Shown: positions 1 through 12,438 of the stretch, piece after piece
Position numbering within the stretch: the stretch's first letter is position 1
How the letters are laid out: every line of letters starts with the position of its first letter
From: Dasyornis broadbenti
Taxonomy: Eukaryota > Chordata > Aves > Passeriformes > Dasyornithidae
DNA length: 64,000 nt
Reading direction: 5' to 3'
NCBI GenBank assembly: GCA_013397935.1
Contig: VZRN01011464.1
Coordinates: forward strand, 2,030,244 to 2,094,243
The notes under the pieces: model-generated
Seen by the model: the letters and a program-made list of their open reading frames with translations, nothing else
What the model was told of the DNA's origin: nothing
Database searches by the model: none
Made by a program: the position numbers and the translations under genes

Positions 1-3000
1 AGCTGTAATATGACTCCCCAATGCTGTTTAAATCAGGCTCTGAGAACTCCGTTGAGTAAATACAGAGCTGGGTTGGCTAACAAAACAGAATGATTTAACA
101 AAATGAAGGAATATACAAGTTTGTGTGGTTGTTTTCCAAGGACTGAGAATATTTAATTAGGGTTGTCCTAATTATGACTTAGACTGCAACCAATTCATTT
201 TTATCAGATGTACTTCGATACATGGCTTTTATTTTATGCCCATCCCGAGTTATAAATTAAAAAGCCTTTCCAGAAGACCTTGGAAATTATTACATCATGT
301 AAGTACAGCCAATAGGTAAAGGATAATTAACTGCTGATCATAAAGGCAGATAATAAAAAGAATACTAATATTTGAAAGCATTTTTCCTGAAAACCACTAT
401 GATATGAAAGCATGCTACAGTATTTATAATTATAAAACTTTAAAAGTTAGTTGTAATTATTATTGTAAACTTACAATGTCTTCATAAGGGTTATGACAGG
501 AATTCCCTCAAACTCTGTGGTACTTTGTAATATTGTTTCAGGACAGAGTTTTGAGCCCAAGAAAAACAAAAGTTTATGGCATTATGAAGAGCAAGTATTA
601 AATTTCATTGACAACCAGACTAGACCATCCAAATACATTCACTCCAAACACATGGACTGTGTGACCATTTTTTTCATGCAAACAGCTTGAGAAATGAGAC
701 AGGCAAGACATTTTCAAGATGTGAAGGAGAGTTTGGTAAAGGACTGCTTACTTGTCAGTCCTTTCTTTGCAAAACCACCTCCCCGGAGTTCCAGCTACAG
801 ATTTCTACACAGCAGACTCTGTTTTCCCCAGGTAGGATAACCACATGGTTGTGCTTGTGGAGACTCCCAGGTGCTGCTGGTCCCATCTCAAGTAGCCTTT
901 GCCTCCTTGCTCTTCAAGGAAGAGCCCTGCAGGAAATCCTGCTCTTATTTTATCCTCCTTTCATTTTCTCTAAAGTACTTTCTTCATAGACTTTGATAAT
1001 TGGCTGATAAGAATGGGCAGCTCCCCTTTCCCCTCCTCTGATCCCCCAAATGCTTGTTTTTGAGGGACTTGTGTCCAGGATTATGGTTGTTTTCCCCAGC
1101 CCCTGCGCTGCCCTCCAGACTGACCATTTTCCTATTGCCTTATTTTCAAGTGTTTTTGCATGAAGCTCAGCATGGGTGAGATTCCGTCTTTATTTTCAAC
1201 CAAAGGATTTTTTGTTTCACTCCAGTAGCCCAGCCTTCAGAGCCCTGTCAATGGTTCACTGGGAATGATGCCAGCTATTGAGAAAGAAGCTCATTTCCTG
1301 GAGCAACTATCTTTTCCGAGATGGCCTTTATCCTAAATGGATTAGACACAGTATTTTTAGCTTGTTTGACCTAGCATGGTTGCAGCCTGAAGCAGCCTGT
1401 GGAGGAACCAAGGGGAGCCCCAGCCCTGTCAGCAGGTGCTGTGCCCAGGATCTGTTCCCCAGAGGTTACTGCAAAAGAGGGTGCCACCACCCCAGCACTG
1501 GAGGGTTTTCCCATTGCTGTCACTGCCTGCTGATTGCAAAAAGACTTTGCACACCTGGATTTGGGATTTGCGTCTTTGTGTATTTTTACCCCAGCTGGAG
1601 GAAGTGCAGCCCCTTTTATCAATAATATTGTCAGTAGAAACTACAGGAGTGGCCTCTCTGAGGTCCAGAGAAAACTGTGGGCCTGATTACAGATCTCGGT
1701 GGCCTGATTTTTTTCAGATTTGGCACAGTCAGCAAAGAAGCCTCCTTATTTACTGAAAAGAAAAAGAAAACCAGCTGAAAAAAAAAAAGTGCTGAAATCA
1801 TAGGCTGTATGCAAGTCACAGCTAAGCCCCATGAGCACTGAGGCTTGCCCTCATACAAGCAGAGGCTAAAGTATCAGCTACAGGCACTGTGTGGGGCAAG
1901 AAAAAAATTGGAGTTCAGGGCTGGGCTGAATGAGAAATGCTGTGGATGAGCCCAGGAGCCCCAGAGCTGGTGGATTTGTGATGTTGAGCACAGAAATACA
2001 GACATTGCTTCAACAAATGATAAATGAAGATTCATTCAAATGCTGCATTTGTGGTTGTTTGTTTTGGAGTTTTATTTTTTTTCCCTGCACCTCTCAGTTG
2101 TCATACTTGTGAACCTCCTCAAATAAGCAGTGCTAATAAGGAATGCAACAGCTGGGATTATATTTTATATAACCACTTTCCTACTTACGCCTTCTCCTGA
2201 GCAGACAGCATGCCAGATCAGGCCACCTGCTGATCTGCATAAAGATTTCATCATCTTCCTGTGTCAATCTGCAAACAAGCAGATAGGGAAGACTGTTCAG
2301 GGGTGTGAATGCAACAGAAGGTACTGCAGGGCTTTTAAACAGCATGAGAGAGATCTCATTTGTAGATTGAGAATAAGAGGGATGAACAGAGTTATGTTTA
2401 ACTTCTGCTTACAACTGAACTAATCTCTTAAATTTTACCCTTAATTTGCCCTGCTTGTATTTATTATAACAGTATTTTTAAAATATATTTAATGTTTTAT
2501 TTACTACTTAATGTATTTTAATATGGTTTTAAAGAATGTGGTACCTGTATGATATAGAGAAGCAAACTTCAAAGAAGTGAAAGTTTGCTAGCACTAATCT
2601 AAAAATGAATCTAAACTACTGATCTTCAGCATGTGGTCTTCGAACCTTGTGTTTTATTTCTAGGGATCTTTGTGACACAAGTTAGAAAAGCAATCTTTTC
2701 TATGCTAGATTTCAATGTATGGTTGGAAGATCTGTATGGAAATGTTTATGAGCCCACAAATGGAAGAAGTATGGTAACAGTAAATTAAAAAATTACAAAA
2801 TTTTCAAAGAACGTCAGTGGCAAATCATTGTAATGTGGGAACTGGGATTCACTCTCTTAACAATTACCAAAATATTCAGGAAAGTGAGGCTCCTTAAATA
2901 ATCTGAAACTATCCTGATGTAAGCTCAAAAGACAAAATAGTCTGTATCCTGTGGCAACTTGTTTTGTACAATATCAGGGGAAGAGCAGGCTGTTAATATA

Positions 3001-6000
3001 AGTAAGTTTAGGTTAAAAATCCCAAATCCAGATGTGGTTTCAAAGGGGCTGTGCACACCTGGATAGCTCTGGAACCAACACTTGGTGATGAAATGGAGCA
3101 CTGTAGATCCCAGAGCTGTGGAGTCTTGAAGCCTGCAGGTAGGTGAATCTCTCTGTTGATGAACACAGCAATGTTGCTCCATGAGCAAAACCCCAGATCA
3201 TTTCATTTTGCACATTCTTGCAAAACAAGCTGGCGCTGATAGGAATGCACAAACTGATAAGAGACCTGGTGAAATATTGGGAAAGACATTTTTCCATGGG
3301 AGTTACCTGAGGGAAACTCCAAGTATAATTCACAGTTTAAGGAATGGCACAGTCTAAAGTATCTGGAGATAATGAAGTATTTTATTGCTGTGGTATCTGC
3401 AAAGGTACATCACACAGAAAAACCTAGAGCACAAACATAAATGGTTACAAGGAGATGTCTCTGACAGTGTTTGAATATATTATAATGTTCCACCAGCTAC
3501 CTAGAAATATATTAATTGTTTAGGTTATTTTTAACAGTTTATTTTAAGGTTGTTTCAAAATAGATAAGCAAGTAAATGTGTGCTCAGCTGGACTTGAAGA
3601 AAGAAATTGGGAACAGTGGCCAGGGCTCACCTGCAAAATACAGTGCTGACACCCATTTGTAGAAGTTCCTTGTCATATTCTGCCAGGCAGCATTTTGGCC
3701 ATTTATAATTGGTTTGGTTTTGCTTTTGCTTTCAAGACAGTTTGACTTTGATCCTATTTAACGGAAATGTTTTGGGATTAATTGAAATTCAGGTAACCAC
3801 TGTTCTAGTCTTCAGGGATCATTATCTTGACTGTCCTCTGTGGAGGCACAAACCAGACCAAAGACAAGGTTTGGGGATGGATTCACAGGCGAATTGTTCA
3901 GCAGTGCTGAGGGGTAGTGCAAAGGGACTCTTTTGACTCAGCAGTGCTGGACACAGACAGTAGTATCAGGCCCCATCCAACATGTGCCACAGCTCCTGGC
4001 CTTCAGCTGACCAATTCCTGCCAAGAGAATAAACTATTCCTCCCTCTGCTCCTTATTGCAAGAAGGCAAAGACATCTAAGGAGACCTAGTGGGGACACTA
4101 CAGCTTTACCTGGGACCAGCACCACTTTACTGTGTTAGTCACACCATGGACCTGCACAATTTTAGCAGCAAAGGGCAGCAGCAAAAAGCTGCAGGCACCC
4201 GGCACCCTGGCTTCCCAGAGATGGGACATGCCCAGAGGGGCAATATACACAGACACTGTATGCAAGCCTGAGGTGGACAGGACACCCTGCAATGCTTCTC
4301 CTTTCGCCTGGTGGAATACAGGATGTTTTTGCATGCTCACACAGCTGAAAACCCCTTGCAAATGGGGGTCCCACAAGCATCTCTGGGGCAGGTGCCCTTG
4401 TAGCCAGCAGACAGGATGCCAGGGTGGAGTGGCAAGGCTGAGCCTCCCATTCCAGCACAGCACAAACAAGGCAATCTACATATCTGCTTTATTTCAGATA
4501 GCTGAATACCCATTACCGTCTGTGTTAAACATAATTCCATGCTCATGTAGCAGTATCTGAGGGAGTATCTTGCTGTAACAGTGCAGATTCCCTGAGTCAC
4601 CCACCACCAGCTCTGCAGGGCTCTGTGATTGTGCATCCTCCCATCCCTGTGATTCCCAGCCTGGTCAAGTCTCAACATATTGCTAGATTCAGCAACTGTA
4701 AAAGTGGAGTCAAATGCTGAATCAACAAGTCTAATCTAGTTGGTAGTCTCTGATGTGAGAGATTGCTTAATAAATTAATTTTCTTCATGACATTAAAAGT
4801 GACAGACAGCTTTAATGAAAAAAAAATTACATCTTAAGCAAATAGGGAAAGTTCATAGCAGAGAAAATAAAATTATCATTGGTTAAAAATATGATATTTT
4901 TGTCCTGAAGAATCAAGCACTATTTTCAATGTTGGCAGAGAAGGCAGTCAAAACTTCCCTTGTTCTGAAAAGCAACATGCAGGATTTTATGTTTGTGCTC
5001 TGCATTATGGTGCAATGGAATCCTATAAACACCCAACATTGAGGCCATGATTGCTGGCTTTCAGAGCACAATTGCTCTATAGTCCATAAAAGAAGGAATT
5101 AAATTACAGAAGTGCAATGAAAGAAGTGTGAATAAAAGGTGAGAGGTATGTGAATATGACAGCAGTTCTTTCATTGGAAATTTCCAGTTCCACTTCACCA
5201 TACACTGCGATAACAGCACTGGGTACTCCTGCTTATTATGTGCTCTTTTCATAGGAGTGACAACTTTCAATGACCCATGTCCTAGCAGCGTATCAGCTCT
5301 TCCTGAGTCACTGAACAAAATTCAGATCCTCTTTTTCTAAGGGTCTCAACATATCTGAGCAATCCAGAAATATTATTGTTAATGGAATTGATTTCTTCCC
5401 ACCCAACCTCCCTGCCCTTTCCATTCTTATGCTGATTGACTGAAATTTGCATCTTGATTAAACTAACTTACTTATCCTCACCCCCATTTTATGCATCACC
5501 ACTAAGTCTGACCAGTAACACGACTGATTTTATTTGGGCTTCAGGGTGCTAGAAAGAGAAACTTTCTGTAAAAAAATCAAGCTACTAGAGACTATAAGAA
5601 GCAGGAAGAGAAATGGCTTTATGCATCCTTCTGGCATCAGTGTCCTGAGTCTGTGAGTATAAGGGACACCTCTGCTTTCCATGAAGGCCTCTCAGGGCCA
5701 CCCAGTTTTCTATTTCTTTCTTTGATGTCCCCTGTGGGGGCTTCAAATCTTCCTGAGGATGCCAATCAGAGGCTGGGTCCCTGTATTCCCCCCAAAAGAG
5801 GAGAGAGGAACTGGCACCCACCAGAGGCGCATCCCCAAACTGCCTGCCACACTTACTACTGAGGAAAATAGATTTCTTTTACATGCTGAGCTGCCCAACT
5901 AGAACAGAGTGCCATTTGGAAGAACTTGAGTTCAGGATGTTTTGCACTTCTCACCTCATGGCAGATGTTTTTGTGAGCAATCTTTGTTTCAAGGTTTTGG

Positions 6001-9000
6001 GCAGAACCTGGCCAGAAGACAGGATGATGCCAGAAAGCTACACAGGAGAACAGAGGCTTTATACAGCACATGGTGAAGGAAAACATTGGGAAACACTAGA
6101 AATCTGTATGGGCTGATGCTGTTATCCATGTTCTCAGCCAGCTAATCTCCCAGTGTCAATACTGGTGTTTATTTAACACAAAAGAAAGAGCTCTTCACAA
6201 GACAAATTCTGCATCTCCGGCAGAACTGTTTTCTTCTTTCTCTATGAAAAATAACTTCTTTCTGCAGTATGTCACTCAGTTTGTCACTGCTTTGTCTCCC
6301 TCCAGTCACTCTTCTTCCCTCTCCATCCTGGCCAGGTAGGAGGCAGCCCTTCAGAGCTCAGCTCACCAAAGGGGCTTTCAAGAGCTGTTGGTGTTTTACA
6401 GCTCTCATGAAAACTGGGTTTTCCTGAAAACAAAGGGAAGCTGAGAGTGCTTGAGACTTGGCAAAGGATCAGGCAGTGACTGATTTACATCTCAGAACTC
6501 TCTATATGTTTTTCAGGCTGCCTGGGAGACAGAGCAATCAGGAATTTTCATTTCCTCCTCCTCCTCTGCTCTGCCTAGGCAGAAAAAGCCACACTTTCCT
6601 AGTTAGTTAGCGTTTAGGTGGTTTTTGAGCATCTGGTGTAAAGCATCAAGGGTTTGCATAGCTGAACTTCTGCAGAGTGGGACACAGGTGACCTGCCTCC
6701 TGTGTGACCCTTGTGCATTAAACCCCTTCTGCACCATCAGGGGAAAATTGTGTTCTTAACAGTACTGCTGCACAAAGAAAAGCCAAAGTGTTTATTCCCT
6801 CTGTCACTCCACATAGTACCTTACTACTGCTTCAATGAATTAGTGGAAATAATCCAAGAGGAAAGCACTTACAGGTGGATGTGATGAAGCCAAGGACAAG
6901 ACCCTACTGACTTCTTTAGAGCCAAGGATCCCTCTCCACATTTAAACCTACTCCTTAAAAAGCTGTTCTACTGTTTTATGTTGCAGCTTCTTGTGACATA
7001 TCCTGAACACAATGAATTTAAAATTTTAAAGCACTTCTATGATCACACCATGTGAGGAGGGAAACGAAAAGCTATTAAACTGTTTTATGATTTTTATGGG
7101 TTTTTTATAGTTTATGGTTCTACACCTTTTAAATGTTTGTTATTTTAATGGTAAAAGTAAAAATTAAAACCATGCCAGTTTCACAAACTACAGTTAACCT
7201 CTTAAGCCAACAGCAGGCACCAAAACAGGGGCTTGCTGACACAGAGAAGGTACTCACAACAGTTCAGGAAGTGTCCTGGGATCTCTACTGATTAGACAAG
7301 CTTATGGTCTTGGTTAGAAGTGTAGCTCCAACTTTCAAAGCCGCTTGAGGTCCCTAATGACTCTCATGGAACTTGTAGCCATGGGCTAAGGCACAAAAAG
7401 AAAATCCTGATTGAATAGTCTAATAGAGCTCTCACCTTGCGGGATTGGATATTGGGGTCCCACTCGCATCATTATTTCTTGGTCTAATAATTGCCTGAAA
7501 TACGGGCAAACCTTCTGGGGGCAGAATCCCAGGCTCCGCCTGCCTCCTCTCTTCCTAGATCCATGTGTGTGACTGACCCTGCAGAGCACAAAGGGTGCCT
7601 GTCCTCATGCTGTCACCTTTCATCAGATGAAGAAAAGTTCCTTCAGGGGCAGGGTCTGTGACTTCAAACCCCCAGCAGTTAAATCAAGCTCTGACGGCCA
7701 GAGCAGAGGAGTGCCCTAAGAGCCTGGCAAACCATGCTCTTCCTGATAACATGGGTATCAACAGCTGAAGCATTTCTAGGTGCTTACATCAGTGTGACCT
7801 AAGGAAAGGGTTGTAAGGATGGTTTTCATCAGGGAACTTTCATGCTATGGTGTCCTCAGCACCTCAGCTCTGAAGGTTCACTGCTGCCATGAACACAGGC
7901 ACCTGAAACTGAAGTTGCACCCTGAGGCCTCAAAATGCTATTTCATGTATCTGCTTAGGTGGTTTTAGGTATCTCAGGGAAAGGTTTACAAAGCTCCCTT
8001 TGGCCTAGGGAGGATGATCCCCCCTGGTTGCTCTATGGGAAGTGGAGGGGAGCAGGAACCTGTGGTTTTGTCCAACCAACCCACGCCACTTTCATGGCCC
8101 AGCACATGGCCACATACATGGTCTGTACATTTCAACTGTCTGTTGTGGGGTGCCACAGCTGTAAACTCCAAGTCACAGCTGCCTTTTCGAAATCCCTGCA
8201 AAGACTATTTTGGGCAAAGATCTGAGAATCCAGAAACTGCTTCTCGAAAGACAATTTAGGGACTATTAAAGATGCTTCAGAGGAAGGTCCAAGGAAGCAC
8301 GCTTTGCTCACAGCTGGCATGCCCAGCTGCCCATCTCGCTCATCAATGACTAAGGCTTCTTCAGAAATGAAGGGTACCATAGCTGAGCTCTGTCCACCAC
8401 TTCCCATTTCAGCTCAGCAACAACACAGGATTGCAACAGGCAGTCCTTCTTATTCCTTTCTGTTTTCCCATATGAGCTCTGCAGACCAATCAGAAACAGT
8501 TCACCAAACAAAGTTAGGCAATATCCCAGAGAACTTTAAGAAATTACTTCTTATCACCCCTCCTGAGGATAGGCTCAATGGTCAAGGCCACAGTGAAATC
8601 TTCCTTTTCTTGTAAAAGTTAACTGAAGTTAGTTATTAAAGTGTTGCTAGTATTTAGAGAGGTTCTGAAGTGAAGAAGAACACGAGATACCTGCACTGCC
8701 TTTGAAAATTTCAGGGATACCTTCATCCATAAAATCTTCTTGAAGTTTCTTCTGAAGAGCTTCCTGGAAGATATACCAGGTACAACTTTAATTTGTCTTT
8801 CTAGGTATGGGATATGTGAAGTAATGCTTATAAATTAAATGCTCCTAGTCATGTGTTTTATGTTTTGTAAAATGTAAATGTTTCCTTTGTGGAATTTCTT
8901 TGTATTTTTCAAATGTTCATATAGGAGAGAAGTTCATTTAGTGAGTGGGTATACACAGATTGAAAAGTGGGATGGACCATATTAATATTTAATTATTCCA

Positions 9001-12000
9001 TTCAAATTACATATTCTTGTGTACTTCTTAGTCAATATTTAGAACAGATTAATAAAGGGAAAAAAGTATCCCTTTGTTATTCGCCTCATCAAAATGACAC
9101 ACATGAAAACCTGCATTACCAACATTTCACAGAGCTGAGGGAATAACAGTGGAGCTGGAATTTCTTACATATGAGAGAGGGCAGTGCTGTTAGTTGCTGA
9201 CCATGAGAATAGGATCAGAGGCTATATGGAATAAAACTGAACCAGCATGTTGTCTCTGGGGTTTCAGTTCAGATCTAGTCTTGGTCAAGAATGAGTGAAA
9301 GTTGTAACCACTCAATAGCTGTGCAGTGTAAGCTTGGTCTGTGCCAGTGTTCCTTGTATGTGGGTGGACACATTATAGAAGTCATCAGAAGAATTGGTCT
9401 TTTCCTTTGGGGAGCCCAAGGCACTCTAGAGAGGCAGTGTAGATTACTGGAGTGCAGACTTCTCTTTTAGGGAATTTGTGGAGAATGTCTTTTTCACAAT
9501 ATCCTCATTGTCCTTAAAACATCTAAAATAATGTCGCTGACAGATGAAAAAACCTCCCTATGCTGAGGGCATCCTATCTTTTTAAAGATATATGGGAAGA
9601 AAATGAGAGTGAGCAAGAGGAAGGCAATGCTGGTTACAGTCACGGTATCTGACAGCTGCTGACAGAGCTTTGGAAGAGGGAAAAAGACCAGAAAATCTTG
9701 CCTAGCAGCAGTGGTCATCTACCTGCAGTAAGGTGCTGCTCTGTATGGCCCTGTTTGCCTGCCAGGGAACAGGATGAAGGCACCTTCCACAGCATTTTGG
9801 GTGCTTGGGCTGGTTTGGTTAAACTTCACTGAGGCACAGCACTGCATTGTTTAATGCAGACTTGTGCCCACATGGTTCAGCTGCACAAGGCTCCTGGTCT
9901 CCCCCTGCAGCTCTGAGCCATCGGCCCAAAGCTCACCCAGGGAGAATCTGTAAATTGGGGGTCCAGTCAGGAGGTTAAAAACACGTGCAAAAGACTTACA
10001 CCTTCAATAAGACCGGTATTAACATACCAAAGGATGTTCAGAGGATTGTAAAGAAGCTATCCTATGTTCCCTGGGACTGGGGCAGTAAATTGGGCCTGAG
10101 GAAAGAAGAGTGACTGGGCAAGGGGCAAGAGGGACAACTGAAGTACTCTCAAAAGCTACAGCAGCTGCAGCACTGAGGAAAATCTGAAATGAAAGTCACC
10201 CACACACTTTTATTTTTATGGCTTATGAACTTTTCAAAGGGTACAAATAGTACATCTTGTGCCCTACGATGTAATGAACAAAACTATTCCACAGGACTTT
10301 CAGCAATATTACTCTTTGTGACATGAAGTCTAAAAGGCAGATACACAGACTAGGAAACAGCAATTTTAAAATCTTTAATAGATAAAATAACTTCTTGCAA
10401 ATCGAAGTAACCAGTATTTATCAGGAAATTAACTAAATTAACTCATTCTTTCATTGAAAGTTTTTCAGCCTCAGTTTTGGAGCTCTGATCCCAACAGAGG
10501 AAGGGACAGTAGTGTACAATTACAAGATCAGAGTATGACTTTAACTGACTTTGGATCAGTGTCTTGTATGAGCTGAGATTTTGAGCCTACTAGAAAAATT
10601 ACCTGCCAGTTTTTGGAAAATATTACAGATATATAAAATATAATTTTTTATGTAGATTTGGACAGTAAAAATCTTTAACCCATTGCCAAAATAGTGAATC
10701 CTTTGTGAAAGGACGGTATATCAACAAAACCAGCATATCTAAGAGGTTCATTGACATTCTACACACATCTATGAATTTCCCCAGAATGAACAATAAGGAA
10801 ACTAAAATGAAATCACTTAAAATAGGTCAATAATAGGCTCTGAGCTGTAGCAAAGTTTCAGGATGGGATTCACATTGTAATTCCAAAATTGTCGTAGATA
10901 AAAAGCTTTTCATCTGTTCATAACTATGCAAACAGCTTTGTGCCACATTAAAACCTGTGCTGTGATATCTCCAAATACTGAGTACTCCCGGGTCTGAATT
11001 AGAAATGCACGTAAAGGTATTTCAGCAAGAGTGTCAGATGACAGACCTGGGCAAGGAACTAGTGCTGGTCAGACATCTGTCAAGAGACCACCAGCCAACA
11101 CCCAGGCACCAAAGAACGTTTTCATTAGAGGAGAGAAAATAAAAAGCCTCTATTATCAGTGTCACAGAAGTCTACTTGCTTCCTGCAGTACATCTTCATC
11201 TCTGAGTGAAAAGAAAATAGAATAGGATGGAACAGATTAGTTTCAATTGCAAGGGTCCTACAACGATAGTCTAGTCCATCTGTGCCTAAGAAGAGCAAGT
11301 TCCACAGCTTCTGTCCGGGACTAATACTGTATTATATATTTAATGGTGGCTTCAACTACAAGAAATGTTTTTAGATAGTACATTTTTTAGGTGAATTTAA
11401 TGTGGGAAGAATGTGAGGCATAGAGAGAAATGTAACAGCAGCATAGTGATGGCATCAATTAATTGCTGCAAAACACCCAGTGGTATTGACTGAAGTGAAT
11501 GATGAGCAGATTCATTCTCATGTGTAATGCGGGATCCAGGGGTCATTTCTGGAGTGACTGAGGACAGTTTCCATTCAGCACAAACATGCAAATGTGAGCT
11601 GGGATGAGTCACTACTTAAGTAAGGCTTTGCAACAACTGTTTATGAACGTGAAACAGAGGAGAAGGAATCCAGACAATCTGTGGAAATAAATCTTACAAA
11701 TAACTTAACAAGCACTAATATAATGCTTTTTTACTACTGAGCCTGATCTTCTTGTCACACAAATACAAGCAAAAATATTCAGCCTTGTCTCTGAATCCAA
11801 GAGACGATGGCTGAGCCCTGTCTTGGCTCTGCCTATCCCTTTATGTCGGTGGGTTTCAGAGAGCTCCCAGACCTTCCAGTGGTGCCACAAAGAGAAACTG
11901 CTTGAGATCTGCTTGTTTGTTCTTTAGGAAATTAATCTCCATTGAGGGAGGAAGTTTTTGGTTGTACATGGCTGACTCAGAGATAAATTAACTCAAAAAC

Positions 12001-12248
12001 CATCTTGTCCACTTTTTGGCTGCATCTTTAGAAAGAAATACTTCATGCTCCAGTGAAACACTGCTCTGCAGTGGCAGGAGGAGCAGGGCAGGAGATTACC
12101 TTGGCAAAGTGAAGTGCATGTCTCAATAATCCCTCTTTTGATCTTCAAAGGTGGTAACGCTCAGTTTGGAGGTCACTCAGCTATGCTATCGCTACCCGCC
12201 CCACAGTACATAAAGAGCTAACCCTGTTCTTAATTTCTGGTTTTCAAG
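1..12248. other. Non-coding region upstream of SLC26A3
   Basis: No open frame here resembles a known protein: all are short (under about 145 codons), overlap on both strands and lack flanking splice signals that would join them. By mammalian synteny this is the SLC26A3-DLD intergenic space, so it may hold the SLC26A3 promoter and a non-coding first exon, but I cannot place either from sequence alone. The only repeat I recognise is a CR1 remnant near 11.2 kb. Confidence 0.6.
11215..11345 (-). mobile_element. CR1 LINE 3'-end remnant, antisense
   Basis: The plus strand reads like the reverse complement of an avian CR1 3' tail: a GAATAGGATGGAA start, then a block AAGGGTCCTACAACGAT followed by GTCTAGTCCA. 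That is the usual CR1 pattern 'gttggaagggacctacaacgatcatctagtccaac' with substitutions. Only about 130 bases are alignable by eye and the 5' part is missing, as in most CR1 copies. The subfamily is not determined. Confidence 0.55.
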
Positions 12249-12438
12249 TGCCTGGGGCAGAGAGGAGCACACACAAGTCACCATCTTAGCCTGACATTTT
12301 GGGAGAAATGGTTGAACCTGTGGGTAACCATTATGTTATAGCCAGACCTGTGTACTCGGAGAATGCTTTCAATGAAGAGCATGGGAAATTGCACAGATAC
12401 CATAAAACCTTTTGGGATCACCTGAAACTCTATTTTAG
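12249..12438 (+). CDS. SLC26A3: SLC26A3 first coding exon (human exon 2) with short 5'UTR
   Basis: The ATG at 12308 opens residues 1-43, and the exon ends at a GT donor at 12439 with two bases of codon 44. The coding part is 131 nt. A pyrimidine-rich stretch ending in TTTTCAAG at 12241-12248 is a plausible acceptor, which would give 59 nt of 5'UTR. That boundary is an inference; only 12308-12438 is secure. Confidence 0.85.

Noticed and set aside
4098..4678. Cluster of overlapping frames on both strands at 4.1-4.7 kb
   Set aside because: The region is somewhat GC-richer, which removes stops on both strands; no frame resembles a protein family and no exon boundaries support it.
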